From an uncultured Olsenella sp. (GTDB lineage Bacteria > Actinomycetota > Coriobacteriia > Coriobacteriales > Atopobiaceae), in contig ONBR01000005.1 of the NCBI GenBank assembly GCA_900316105.1, positions 62,001 to 126,000 on the forward strand: a DNA stretch of 64,000 nucleotides, in the 5' to 3' direction. Under the pieces are notes generated by a model. The model worked only from the letters and a program-made list of their open reading frames with translations, was not told the DNA's origin and made no database searches. The position numbers and the translations under genes were made by a program. How positions within the stretch are numbered: the first letter of the stretch is position 1; the number at the start of each line of letters is the position of its first letter. This document shows positions 35,501 to 43,098 of the stretch, piece by piece.

Positions 35501-35583
35501 TGGTGGGTGCCCACTGCCAGCTGGGGGTCGGGCGTGGTAAAGGGCGTGCTTGCTGACCTGGTGGTCTGGGAGTCTTTGCTCAT
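32536..35583 (-). CDS. M16C-family metallopeptidase (presequence-protease type), with repeat insertion
   Basis: A 1015-residue zinc peptidase of the insulinase family. The inverted zinc motif H-x-x-E-H is seen in VFHILEHSVLCGSDRF near residue 95, and SMQTFLNALTFPDKTMYP follows it as in the Cym1/PreP-like M16C branch. These enzymes form a clam-like chamber that degrades peptides. Residues about 482-533 are a low-complexity stretch of SETVGTEHFV-type decapeptides, encoded by the 30-bp TGTCTC repeat. They sit between the two homologous halves, in a likely linker. No signal peptide is visible. ATG 35583 follows GGAGG. Confidence 0.92.
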   Translation of the reverse strand: MSKDSQTTRSASTPFTTPDPQLAVGTHHAGFTVTSVERLHELGGMAYVLRHDASGARALWIAVPDNNKSFSIAFKTPPTDSTGVFHILEHSVLCGSDRFPVKEPFVNLLKTSMQTFLNALTFPDKTMYPVASTNVQDLENLMDVYLDAVLHPAIYHRKRIFEQEGWHLEADEEGRLSYNGVVYNEMQGALSNPDDVLVDSLSAQLFPDTAYGFESGGDPKVIPSLTYEKFLDTHARHYNLANSYTILYGDLDIDRELAFIDKRFQGATDRGAGAPNPLVLQTPVTPTPKTVTMPTTPDNAAVGLAYVLGTAADRERVLATSILLDALAGSNDAPLKRVILDSGLGNDFYATLMDSTLQPTIVFELKGAKPGVAQKFRDLVEKTCHNLVTSGIERQRLVASLSQAEFNLREGDWGSYGDGVALSMMSLASWLYDDDRPVDYLHFQNALDHMKDQLDTGYFELLLDELVCRSQHNALVDLVPTETVGTEHFVSETVGTEHSVSETKGTEQPGTTPVAAGSVPNVSETKDSVPNVSLEEVRAEVEALRAEQEAPDAPEDLAKLPHLTRADITDAPNETPLEQVEAPLPCLYHDLPTHRIAYVYHYFDLRRLTADDLPYLGILSELLGSLNTSEHTASELDMLLEEKLGTFNAYTVTFGRDDDPLYADPKFVVSASALSENIDALAALPSEVWGKTLFDDTDRIYELLVQRRINQQQNFINAGHQAALSRVATHYSNASVVPDRIGGVDAYLWLSDLLGHWDERKDALAGRLASLAKSIFTADELTTSFTGSREDLIRFWELGGSLGLTKAGDEVARHRLELGVPQQGREAFVIPSSISYVAEGAPRAAQDKTSLGSWQVAGRILSLDYLWDEVRVKGGAYGVGFTYSTTGSRSFWSFRDPSVDDTLDRYEGAASWLRDWKPSADELDGYVVSSVAGIDAPLKPRQIARKQDLAFFRGRPANWQQIVRQQVLDFDASDLVAKGAVLSDLPETASVCVFGSREAIASSKALEGVEPIELA
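33985..34140. repeat. 30-bp TGTCTC-W-GAGACA repeat inside the M16 gene, locus 4
   Basis: Units at both ends lie in opposite orientation round a short unique loop. Three exact or near-exact 30-base periods are visible on the right side. Because 30 is a multiple of three, the host gene stays open, and on its coding strand it reads SETVGTEH(F/S)V decapeptides. Confidence 0.92.
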
Positions 35584-35731
35584 GCGATTCCTCCGTGTTC
35601 GGATATGCTGTGGCGCCGCATACTCGCACGGGTTGCACGATGCCATGCGGCTAAGATTCCATATGGTGTCCTGTCAACTGTACCCAATATTGAAATGTGG
35701 TCGATGCAGGCACGAAAAAGGAGTAATCTGC

Positions 35732-35760
35732 ATGTAAACAAACAATTTGTTTGTTTACAT
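35732..35760. promoter_or_regulatory. Perfect 29-base palindrome upstream of the DMT transporter
   Basis: ATGTAAACAAACAA and TTGTTTGTTTACAT are perfect 14-base arms round one base. It ends 27 bases before the transporter ATG, where a repressor would block transcription. An AAGGAG site followed by ATG-TAA (a start-stop pair, 35732-35737) overlaps its left end. Confidence 0.75.
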
Positions 35761-35787
35761 TACAAATAGTTTTTTCTTTGGAGTCAC

Positions 35788-36732
35788 ATGGGCGTGGAAG
35801 AGAAGGATACCGAGGTCACGGGAGCTGGGGAGCTTGAGGCAGCTCGGAACGTTCGTCACTCGAAGCTGGTCATGGGGACCATCATGGCTCTGGCTGGAGG
35901 CACCCTCTGGGGAATGAACGGCACGGTGGCCAGCATGCTCATGAAGAACTATGGGGTGGACCCGCTCTGGATTATCTGCGTCAGGGAGCTCTTTGCATGC
36001 TGGCTTTTCCTTCTGATGGCGCGACTCCGCACTCCGGGAAAGATTTCCGAGGTCCTGCACAGCAAGGAGGCCATGAAGAGCATCTTTGCCGTGTCGATAG
36101 GCTCGATTCTCTTCTCGCAGGTCGCCTACATCCAAGCCATCCACGCCACCAACTCCGCCACTGCCACGGTCCTTCAGAGCCTCAACGTGTTGATCGTGAT
36201 GGTCTATGTCTGTCTGGTCAACCACCGTCGGCCCCACAGGCGCGAACTCGTTGGCCTGGTCCTAGCTACCCTGGGTACCTTCCTCATCGTGACGGGAGGA
36301 GACTTTGGCACCCTGCAGCTGCCGCCCCTGGGCATCTTCTGGGGCCTGATGACTGCCACGGCCGCTGCCGTCCTGGCCGTCCAACCCCTCAAGCCCATGA
36401 CTCGCTGGGGCAACTTTACGGTCAATGGCCTGGCCTTTCTGATTTCGAGCGTCCTCATCTCACTCTACTACCAGCCTTGGGCACACATGCCTACTCTGGA
36501 TGCCACGGGTTGGGGCCTGGTGGCCTTCTCGGTGGTCCTGGGCACCTTTGGCGCCTACGGTCTCTACCTGGCAGGCGTCCACAAGGTCGGCTCCATCCGG
36601 GGCACCATGCTGGGCACCTCTGAGCCCGTCATGGCCACCATCTCTACGGTCCTTCTGATGGGCACGGTCTTTACCCCCACGGACCTGATCGGCTTCGCCT
36701 TGATCCTGATCATGGTCTTTCTGACGGCTTAG
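35788..36732 (+). CDS. EamA/DMT superfamily transporter
   Basis: A 314-residue membrane protein with about ten helices in two EamA repeats. The first begins at TIMALAGGTLWGMNGTVASM and the second at GIFWGLMTATAAAVLAVQPL. Late motifs such as GTMLGTSEPVMATISTVLL are typical of the family (S/E-P in TM9). DMT proteins export metabolites or amino acids across the cytoplasmic membrane; the substrate is unknown. The N terminus has an unusually long charged lead (~25 residues). The start ATG follows TTGGAG. Control by the palindrome just upstream is likely. Confidence 0.9.
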   Translation: MGVEEKDTEVTGAGELEAARNVRHSKLVMGTIMALAGGTLWGMNGTVASMLMKNYGVDPLWIICVRELFACWLFLLMARLRTPGKISEVLHSKEAMKSIFAVSIGSILFSQVAYIQAIHATNSATATVLQSLNVLIVMVYVCLVNHRRPHRRELVGLVLATLGTFLIVTGGDFGTLQLPPLGIFWGLMTATAAAVLAVQPLKPMTRWGNFTVNGLAFLISSVLISLYYQPWAHMPTLDATGWGLVAFSVVLGTFGAYGLYLAGVHKVGSIRGTMLGTSEPVMATISTVLLMGTVFTPTDLIGFALILIMVFLTA

Positions 36733-36832
36733 TCCCTAGCCAGGTCGACAGCAGCTGGCTTTCCCTTGCAAAGCGCCTGGTTTGGGCGAAAACTACGATG
36801 TTGTTGCGCGACGAATAGAGACGAGGGAGCTC

Positions 36833-37174
36833 ATGAACATCCAGATATTCGGTACCAATAAGGGCTTTGATACAAAGAAGGCACAGCGCTGGTTCAAGGA
36901 GCGTCGCATAAAGTTCCAGTTCGTGAACCTCAAGGAGAAGGACATGAGCAAGGGCGAGCTCCGCTCGGTGATCAGCGCCGTTGGCGGCATCGACAAGCTA
37001 GTGGACCCAAAGGCAAAGGACCAGGACACCGCGACCCTGATGCAGTACCTGTCCCAGGACCAGAAGTTCGAGAAGCTCCTGGAAAACCAGGAGATTCTGA
37101 AGCAGCCCATAGTCCGCAACGGCAAACAGGCGACCGTAGGCTACGTTCCCGAAGTCTGGGAAAGCTGGAAGTAA
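36833..37174 (+). CDS. ArsC/Spx-family thioredoxin-fold protein lacking the catalytic cysteine
   Basis: A 113-residue protein with the ArsC/YffB fold: the start MNIQIFGTNKGFDTKKAQRW, the central FVNLKEKDMSKGEL, and the tail QPIVRNGKQATVGYVPEVW. In arsenate reductases the first loop carries C-x-x-S; here that cysteine position is Gly (NKGFDTKKA). Arsenate reduction by the usual mechanism is therefore unlikely. A Spx-like or other binding role is possible. ATG 36833 follows GAGGGAG. Confidence 0.82.
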   Translation: MNIQIFGTNKGFDTKKAQRWFKERRIKFQFVNLKEKDMSKGELRSVISAVGGIDKLVDPKAKDQDTATLMQYLSQDQKFEKLLENQEILKQPIVRNGKQATVGYVPEVWESWK

Positions 37175-37280
37175 AAAGTCCAGGAAGCTTGGCAGAAAGA
37201 AATGGCCATCAAACACATAAAGACTGACAGGCAGCCCGTGGGCTGCCCCAAATTTCCCTCACGTTAAAAAGACCTGCGAA

Positions 37281-37417
37281 GGGTCAAATTACGAACCGAG
37301 AGGAGGCCCGGCACCTTGTTCCAGGCACAGTTTCGCAGCGGCCGCGCTACGCGCGAAGCGAGCTGTCTGAGCGCTGGGGCAAAGTGGCGGGCCTCCCCCT
37401 CAGGTTAGGTTTGACCC
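37281..37417. repeat. MITE-like inverted repeat, copy 2
   Basis: Outer arms GGGTCAAA / TTTGACCC enclose a second pair, GGAGGCCCG / CGGGCCTCC, with CCTTGTTCCAG pairing partly with CTGGGGCAAAG. The centre is GCGCG-rich. The inner part shares sequence blocks with 4603-4692. It lies between convergent genes and contains no open frame of note. Confidence 0.65.
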
Positions 37418-37425
37418 TTTGTTCC

Positions 37426-37875
37426 TTACTTGATTACGAGGGTGTCGCACTTTGCGTTGCGGGTCAGGAAGGTCGAAATCGAACCCAGCAATGCGTACTT
37501 GATGGAAGACAGTCCTCGGGCTCCGCAGATGATCAGGTCGGGCTCGATCACGTCAATCATCTCGTCCTTGAGGGTCTCGCGAATGCGACCGGCCTTGATC
37601 ACAACCTCGATCTTCTTGATGGAACCCTCGGCCTCTGCCTTCTTTATGTCTTCCGCGATGGAGTTCAGGAACTCCTGCTTGAGGTTGTCGATGAGCTCGG
37701 TGGGGTAGGTGCCTGCCGTCTCCAGGGCCGTCGAGTCGATAACGTGACCTATGTAAAGCTCCGAGTTGTTGTTTGCTGCCATGATGATGGCGCGGTCGAG
37801 CACCTTCTGTTGCATCTCGCTTCCGTCGAGTGTGACGAAGATCTTGTCGTATCCCAGACTCTGATAATCGGTCAT
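37426..37875 (-). CDS. Universal stress protein (UspA family)
   Basis: A 149-residue single-domain Usp. The N-terminal strand KIFVTLDGSEMQQKVLDRA and the C-terminal GARGLSSIKYALLGSISTFL match the ATP-binding pattern G-x-R-G-x(9)-G-S, although the last part of the loop reads LLGSIS. Proteins of this family bind ATP or AMP and help survival under stress or energy limitation. It stands alone between the inverted repeat at 37281 and the divergent uppP gene. Confidence 0.93.
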   Translation of the reverse strand: MTDYQSLGYDKIFVTLDGSEMQQKVLDRAIIMAANNNSELYIGHVIDSTALETAGTYPTELIDNLKQEFLNSIAEDIKKAEAEGSIKKIEVVIKAGRIRETLKDEMIDVIEPDLIICGARGLSSIKYALLGSISTFLTRNAKCDTLVIK

Positions 37876-38138
37876 GGTGCTACCTCCCAGAAAACCATCG
37901 ATACCGTAAAGTGCATACAGGGCGCAACGGAAAGGGACGAGACGCCCCGAATGCCTCCTGCCTGCGCCTTTCTCAAGTGTACCCTTGGCCTCCTACCGCA
38001 TTGCTTTCAGGCTCGCCCTGTGCCGCTCGCCTTCCGCGAACGTCGTGCAAGAGGTGGTGCTTGCATGATTTTTCCCATTTGTACGACGTAAGGTGTCACT
38101 ATCTGTGAAGCTATGAACTCGCGCGTTAGGAGGTTTGC

Positions 38139-39098
38139 GTGAATCCAATCGACATATTCAATGCCGTTCTCTATGGCGTGGTCGAGGGCATTACCGAGTG
38201 GCTGCCCGTCTCCTCAACGGGACACATGCTTCTACTGGACCAGTTCGTGCGCCTTGGGGTCTCCACTGATTTTTGGAACATGTTCCTCGTGGTCATCCAA
38301 CTGGGCGCCATCCTGGCCGTCTGCGTTCTCTTCTTTCATGAGCTCAATCCCTTCTCGCCCAGCAAGAGCTCGGACGAGCGCCGCTTCACCTGGTCGCTCT
38401 TGGCAAAGATCATCGTTGCCTGCCTACCGGCTGCCATCGTAGGTATCCCCCTGGATGATTGGATGGAGGAGCACCTGGGCAGCCCCTTTGTCATTGCCGC
38501 TGCGTTGATCGTCTACGGCATCCTCTTCATCGTGATCGAAAATGCCCGCGAGCGTAAGGCGGAGGCTCTGGCCCTGGAGGCTTCCGTCGGCCGCGTTGGC
38601 TCAAGGGCCGGCAGCTCTCCACGCCATATGGCTCGGCCCAAGGTGCAGGAGGATGCCCCCCGTGCCGCCGCCTTGGCCGACAGAGACGCCCGCGTCCAAT
38701 CCATCCAGGAGCTGGGCTGGGGCACTGCCATCGGAATCGGCATCTTCCAGATCCTGTCCATGGTGCCTGGCACCTCCCGCTCGGGATCTACGATCATTGG
38801 CGGACTCCTTCTTGGCTGCTCTCGTGCGGTTGCAGCCGAGTTCACCTTCTACCTCGCAGTTCCCGTTATGGTTGGCGCCAGCGGGCTTAGGCTCTTCAAG
38901 TTCATCCACGCGGGCAATGTCCTTGCTGCCAACGAGCTGGTCATCCTGGTTGTCGGCTGCGTCGTCGCCTTCGCTGTCTCGCTTGCTGCGATTCGCTTCC
39001 TGATGGGCTTCGTGAAGAAGCATGACTTCAAACCCTTTGGCTGGTACCGCATCATCCTGGGCGTCGTGGTCATAGCCTACTTCCTCCTCTGTAGGTAA
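38139..39098 (+). CDS. uppP: Undecaprenyl-diphosphatase
   Basis: A 319-residue integral membrane enzyme that dephosphorylates undecaprenyl diphosphate for cell-wall lipid recycling. The two family motifs are clear: EGITEWLPVSSTGHMLL near the N terminus, and MVPGTSRSGSTIIGG later. Eight or so hydrophobic helices are present. A loop insertion of ~45 residues (ARERKAEALALEASVG and onward, about 128-180) is longer than in most UppP. The start is GTG 38139, behind TAGGAGG. Confidence 0.95.
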   Translation: MNPIDIFNAVLYGVVEGITEWLPVSSTGHMLLLDQFVRLGVSTDFWNMFLVVIQLGAILAVCVLFFHELNPFSPSKSSDERRFTWSLLAKIIVACLPAAIVGIPLDDWMEEHLGSPFVIAAALIVYGILFIVIENARERKAEALALEASVGRVGSRAGSSPRHMARPKVQEDAPRAAALADRDARVQSIQELGWGTAIGIGIFQILSMVPGTSRSGSTIIGGLLLGCSRAVAAEFTFYLAVPVMVGASGLRLFKFIHAGNVLAANELVILVVGCVVAFAVSLAAIRFLMGFVKKHDFKPFGWYRIILGVVVIAYFLLCR

Positions 39099-39172
39099 GA
39101 AGACATAGCGACATCGGCGCGGTAGGTAATGGCACCTGCCGCGCCTTCTTTCAAGCGAAATGTAGTCCCGCC

Positions 39173-39706
39173 TTGAACCCGTCTCTCCCTTTCGACCTGC
39201 TCGGCTTTGACCTGGACGGGACCACCATTCCTAGCGACGGAGAAGTGGTGCCCCAGCGCACCATGGACGCCCTCTCGGCAGCGCACGATGCTGGCACAGT
39301 CGTTACCGTTGTGACGGGGCGACCTCTGGACATGCTGGGCTTCATCTCGGGCGAACCGTGGCTTGACTACCTGGTCACCCTCAATGGCGCCCTGGCCAGG
39401 CAGGGTGGGGACTTTCACACGGTCTATGGGCTGGCCTTCGAGCCCGCACAGGTTGATTCAATCCTAAAGGTTGCTGACGCGGAGGGCGGTGGTGGTTGGT
39501 TTGCCTTTCAGGGGGATCGCAGCCTCATGCAGGAGGACGTTCTCAGCTACATGATGCACGACCTGCGCCATACCCGTGAGCAGCTGGAGAGCAGGTTTCC
39601 CGCCAGTGGCCCAGTGGATCGAATTCTACTTGGCCTAGCGATTCTTCTTGCGGCTTGTCACAACTGGACGAGCATGGCCTTGCAGCCTGCGAGGACGTCT
39701 GTATAG
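39173..39706 (+). pseudogene. Truncated HAD-IIB (Cof-type) phosphatase
   Basis: A TTG start at 39173 gives LLGFDLDGTTIPS (motif I), TVVTVVTGRPLDML (motif II) and the start of the cap domain. After about residue 145 the sequence no longer looks like a HAD protein and runs into the antisense strand of the phosphatase gene. Family members are ~260-280 residues and end with G-D-x-x-N-D motifs, which are absent here. The 3' half appears to have been lost. It may be transcribed from the uppP side. Confidence 0.75.
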
Positions 39707-40170
39707 GTAACGTCGAAGTTGTGGGTGTACCAGGGGTCGGCCACGTCACGCGGGTGTCCGGTCCAATCCATGAGGAGGGAAACCTTTCCCTCTGGATCGG
39801 CGCGGCGTGCCAGGTCCTCGCTCACAGGGTCCCAGTCCCAGCCAAAGCCGGTTTCTCCCGACAAGAGCCGATACATACCCGCCAGATTCTCTGCGTCCAT
39901 TCCCACGATGTGGTCAAAGCTGTCATAGTCGGCAGTGCCCATTTGCCTGGAGCTGTGGTGCCCACAGGGAATGCCCACCTGGGCCAGCTTTCGGCGCGTG
40001 CCGGGATGGACGTCGTTTCCGATTTCCTCGCGGGAGGTGGCTGCCGAGTCCACGAAAAAGTCGTTCTCCCGTCCCTCGCGGCGCGCCAGCTCGGTAAAGA
40101 CAAACTGGGCCATGGTGGATCTGCAGATGTTTCCGTGGCAGACGAAGAGAATACGCTTCTTTGCAGTCAT
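39658..40170 (-). CDS. Low-molecular-weight protein-tyrosine phosphatase
   Basis: A 170-residue protein. The P-loop is ILFVCHGNICRSTMAQF, with the nucleophilic Cys at the C-x5-R-S motif. The late acid motif D-P-W-Y (VADPWYTHNFDVTYTDV) supplies the catalytic Asp. Such phosphatases remove phosphate from tyrosine on proteins such as exopolysaccharide kinases; the target here is unknown. ATG 40170 follows GAGAGGA. It is downstream of the coiled-coil secreted protein gene on the same strand, with a palindrome between them. Its 3' end overlaps the truncated HAD remnant. Confidence 0.93.
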   Translation of the reverse strand: MTAKKRILFVCHGNICRSTMAQFVFTELARREGRENDFFVDSAATSREEIGNDVHPGTRRKLAQVGIPCGHHSSRQMGTADYDSFDHIVGMDAENLAGMYRLLSGETGFGWDWDPVSEDLARRADPEGKVSLLMDWTGHPRDVADPWYTHNFDVTYTDVLAGCKAMLVQL

Positions 40171-40185
40171 GGGTCCTCTCAAAGT

Positions 40186-40214
40186 GTGACGGTTACCCCT
40201 GGGGTATTTGTCAC
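40186..40214. repeat. TGTGACA/ACCCC palindrome
   Basis: GTGACGGTTACCCC and GGGGTATTTGTCAC, an imperfect inverted repeat, end one base before the stop codon of the leftward coiled-coil gene. Confidence 0.85.
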
Positions 40215-40215
40215 G

Positions 40216-41469
40216 CTAGATTCGCTGCATCTGGGCAGAGACGGACGCGTACCAGTTGCTCCAGGTGGGTGGGCAGTATTTCTTTGCCATGGAAGGCGTG
40301 AGGTAGCCGCCGTAGCCCCTTGCGATGCCGGACACGTGGGCGCGGATGGCGGTGTCCCAGTCGGGCCAGCTGGACCTGCCCCAGCCCCAGGCGTTGTGGG
40401 GACGGAAGCAGACGGCGCCGCGTCCGCTCTCGACGTTGGAAATGGCGGGGGAGAGGCGAGGGTCCACGCCGTAGTCCCAGGCCGCTTCCGCGAAGGTCTT
40501 TCCGTGGCCAGCCAGGGGGGACCCTGCCAGGTAGGAGTCGATGCGGCTGGTCCACTGGGCCACGAAGGCACTCTTGTCGCTGGACCAGTTGACATTGGAG
40601 GCTGATGAGGCGGAGCTTGCCGAGCTGCTGGTCTTGCTGGGCTGGCTTTGTTGGGATGTGGGCTGGCTCTGCTGGGGCGTGGTTTGAGCGCTGGAGCTCG
40701 CCGAGGAATCATCCTGCTGCTCTTGCTGTCCCTGGCTCTGCTCCGTGTCCTGGCTGGTTTCCTGCTGGGTTTGGGTGGGCACTTCGACAGTTGCTGTGTT
40801 GCCTGACTCCGTGGTGAAGGTCTGGCCCTGGGTGGCGGCAGCGGCTGCCTCCTCAAGGGCCCTCTGTGCCTCCTCGGCCTCGCGCTGCTGCTCCTCCTCC
40901 ATCTTCTTTTGCAGGTCCTGGCGGGCGCGCGTGGCGTCGTCCAGTGCCTCCTTTGCGGCGGCCTTCTGCTGTTCTGCCTCCGCCTTCTGCTTGCCCAGGT
41001 CATCCTGGGTGGCCTGGGCCTCTTGGGTCAGCTGGACCAGGTTGCCTACCTGCTCGGCATTGCGATCCGAGATGACCTCCAGGTACTGGATGGATTCGAT
41101 GAAGTCACCCAGGCTCTGTGAGTCCAAAAGGACGCCGATGAGGTCGGGTGCGCTCTGTTGCATCTTGTACTGGGCGATGAGCCCCTGGGAGGCTTGGTCC
41201 CTGGCCTCGGGCAACTGCTGGTTGAGCTCGTCCAACTTTTGCTGGTTCTGCTCGATCTGACCTTCCAGCTCGCTTACCCTTTTGGTGGCGTCTTCGTATG
41301 CGGAATTGCTAGCGCCAATCTGATTTTGTGAGGCGTCAATCTGCTGCTTGAGCTCGTCAAGCGTATCCGCAAGGGCGGTATGCGGATAGGGCACCGTTCC
41401 CCCAAGTCCCGCGAGGACGATGGCAGATGCCATCAGAAGTGCGGTTCCCCTGAGCCTGAGCTTGTACAA
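40216..41469 (-). CDS. Secreted coiled-coil protein with C-terminal lysozyme-like domain
   Basis: A 417-residue protein with a signal peptide (GTALLMASAIVLAGLGG, cleavage likely after TALA). A long coiled coil (about residues 35-220) of the PcsB/CwlO style follows, then a Gln/Ser-rich linker (~225-310). The C-terminal ~95 residues (AWDYGVDPRLSPAISNVESG and NAWGWGRSSWPDWD) resemble a lysozyme/transglycosylase-type fold, with Glu in SNVESG as a candidate catalytic residue. It is probably a cell-wall remodelling enzyme. The start is TTG 41469, five bases after AGGGAGG. Confidence 0.75.
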   Translation of the reverse strand: MYKLRLRGTALLMASAIVLAGLGGTVPYPHTALADTLDELKQQIDASQNQIGASNSAYEDATKRVSELEGQIEQNQQKLDELNQQLPEARDQASQGLIAQYKMQQSAPDLIGVLLDSQSLGDFIESIQYLEVISDRNAEQVGNLVQLTQEAQATQDDLGKQKAEAEQQKAAAKEALDDATRARQDLQKKMEEEQQREAEEAQRALEEAAAAATQGQTFTTESGNTATVEVPTQTQQETSQDTEQSQGQQEQQDDSSASSSAQTTPQQSQPTSQQSQPSKTSSSASSASSASNVNWSSDKSAFVAQWTSRIDSYLAGSPLAGHGKTFAEAAWDYGVDPRLSPAISNVESGRGAVCFRPHNAWGWGRSSWPDWDTAIRAHVSGIARGYGGYLTPSMAKKYCPPTWSNWYASVSAQMQRI

Positions 41470-41604
41470 GTTGACCTCCCTGCAGCACGCGTCGGTGCGT
41501 TTGAGCTTCAAAAGATGCGTAGTTGCCTCTTTATAGTAACCGCTTAGGTGGTCATACACCCATCCTGCAAAAGCGCACGCGTGCCTAACGCATTTCCCCT
41601 GCGG

Positions 41605-42846
41605 CTATATCGAGGAGACGTAGCCCTTGTCCATGGTGATCTGGACGACTGCGTCTGGAATCCTCTGCCTAACCGCTTCCGTGACGATGTTTGTGAGCTC
41701 CTTGTCTTCGATGCCCAGGTCGTCGGGACGCTGACAGTCCAGACGTACCCTGGTGATGAGCTCCGCGCCGGTCGGCGAGGTGATGACCTTGGGGTGCGAG
41801 ACCTTCACGTCGTGAACGGAAATGCGGCGGTCGATCTGCCTCAGACGCACGGTCAGCCAGTTGCGGAGGTTTGCGTTGCCCTCCTCGGTCTCGATGGGAT
41901 CACAGTGAAGGACGATTGGTAGGTTGTCGTGCTTGAGGAGATGGTGCTCTATCTTGTCCAGGACCTTGTGGCTTTGGCGGACGGTGGTGTCAGCGGCCGT
42001 TTCCACGTGGGCGCTCGCAAAGTGGCGACCGGGGCCATAGTCATGAATCATGAGGTCGTGCGTGCCCAGGACGCCGGGGTAGCTCATGATGGTGTCATAG
42101 ACGTGCTGGACGAGCTCCTCCGAGGGAGTTCCTCCAAGAAGGGGGTCGACGGTGTCCTTGAGAAGGCCCACGCCACTCACGGCGATGAAGATGGCGACGC
42201 CCAGGCCAGCCCAGCCGTCGAGCTCGAGGCCCATGGCCTTGCCAACGAAGCCCGCGATGAGGACGGCACCCGTAGCGATTATGTCGTTGCGGGAGTCCAC
42301 CGACGTGGCCTCCAGTACGCCCGAGTTTATTCTCTGTGCCAAGCGATGATTGAATACGGCCATCCAGAGCTTGACCGCCATGGAGATGACCAGAGACCCC
42401 ACGGCAAGAAGGCCAAAGTCCTGCGGCTCCGGCTTCATGATTCTGTCGATGGAACTGCGCCCCAGCTCGACGCCGACGGAGACGACCAGCACGGCGATGA
42501 CCATTCCTGCCAGGTATTCATAGCGTCCGTGCCCATAGGGGTGACCCTCGTCGGCCGGGCGACTTGCCAGCTTGAAGCCGATGAGGCTGACGATGTTGCT
42601 GGAGGCATCGGTGAGGTTGTTCACGGCATCTGCGACGACCGACAGGGAACCAGAGAGAATGCCTGCCAGACCCTTGACGAGACTCAGCAGGATGTTGAGC
42701 ACGATGCAGGTGATGCTGGAAAGGCGGCCATACGCCCCGCGTGTCTGGGGGTTAAACGTGTCGTCTGGGTTTTCGCAGGTACGGGCTATGATTCTGTAGG
42801 CGATGTCCCGCCTTGCCCCAGCCTGTTTGGTAACCGTCTCTGTCAT
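41605..42846 (-). CDS. Cation diffusion facilitator family transporter
   Basis: A 413-residue CDF exporter. It has six helices with SVVADAVNNLTDASSNIVSL (metal-site Asp pattern), HPYGHGRYEYLAGM, and SVDSRNDIIATGAVL for TM5. The cytoplasmic domain includes THDLMIHDYGPGRHFASAHV and a second His-rich stretch. The C-terminal extension of ~90 residues after the first ferredoxin-like unit is long for the family and may form a second one. It is not in an operon with the first CDF gene. ATG 42846 is used; GTG 42855 is possible. Confidence 0.93.
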   Translation of the reverse strand: MTETVTKQAGARRDIAYRIIARTCENPDDTFNPQTRGAYGRLSSITCIVLNILLSLVKGLAGILSGSLSVVADAVNNLTDASSNIVSLIGFKLASRPADEGHPYGHGRYEYLAGMVIAVLVVSVGVELGRSSIDRIMKPEPQDFGLLAVGSLVISMAVKLWMAVFNHRLAQRINSGVLEATSVDSRNDIIATGAVLIAGFVGKAMGLELDGWAGLGVAIFIAVSGVGLLKDTVDPLLGGTPSEELVQHVYDTIMSYPGVLGTHDLMIHDYGPGRHFASAHVETAADTTVRQSHKVLDKIEHHLLKHDNLPIVLHCDPIETEEGNANLRNWLTVRLRQIDRRISVHDVKVSHPKVITSPTGAELITRVRLDCQRPDDLGIEDKELTNIVTEAVRQRIPDAVVQITMDKGYVSSI

Positions 42847-43098
42847 GTCAATCACTTCCCTTCGAAGGCGTTTTAGCCGAATATTCTATCCGTGTCGCGC
42901 CGCGCTTGTGTGACGAAAGCGTAAGAGCTTACCTTGATTTTCTCGCTTGGGGAAGGGCGGGGCGGCAGGGGAGACGACCACCACAATTCGTGCGAAGTTG
43001 CCGCCACGGGGCCATTATCGTCGTGTCGGCGGGCTACACTCATAGTCTGAAGAATCGCGGTCGCCGCAGGCGGCCCTCGCCAGCGAACTAGGAGTTTC

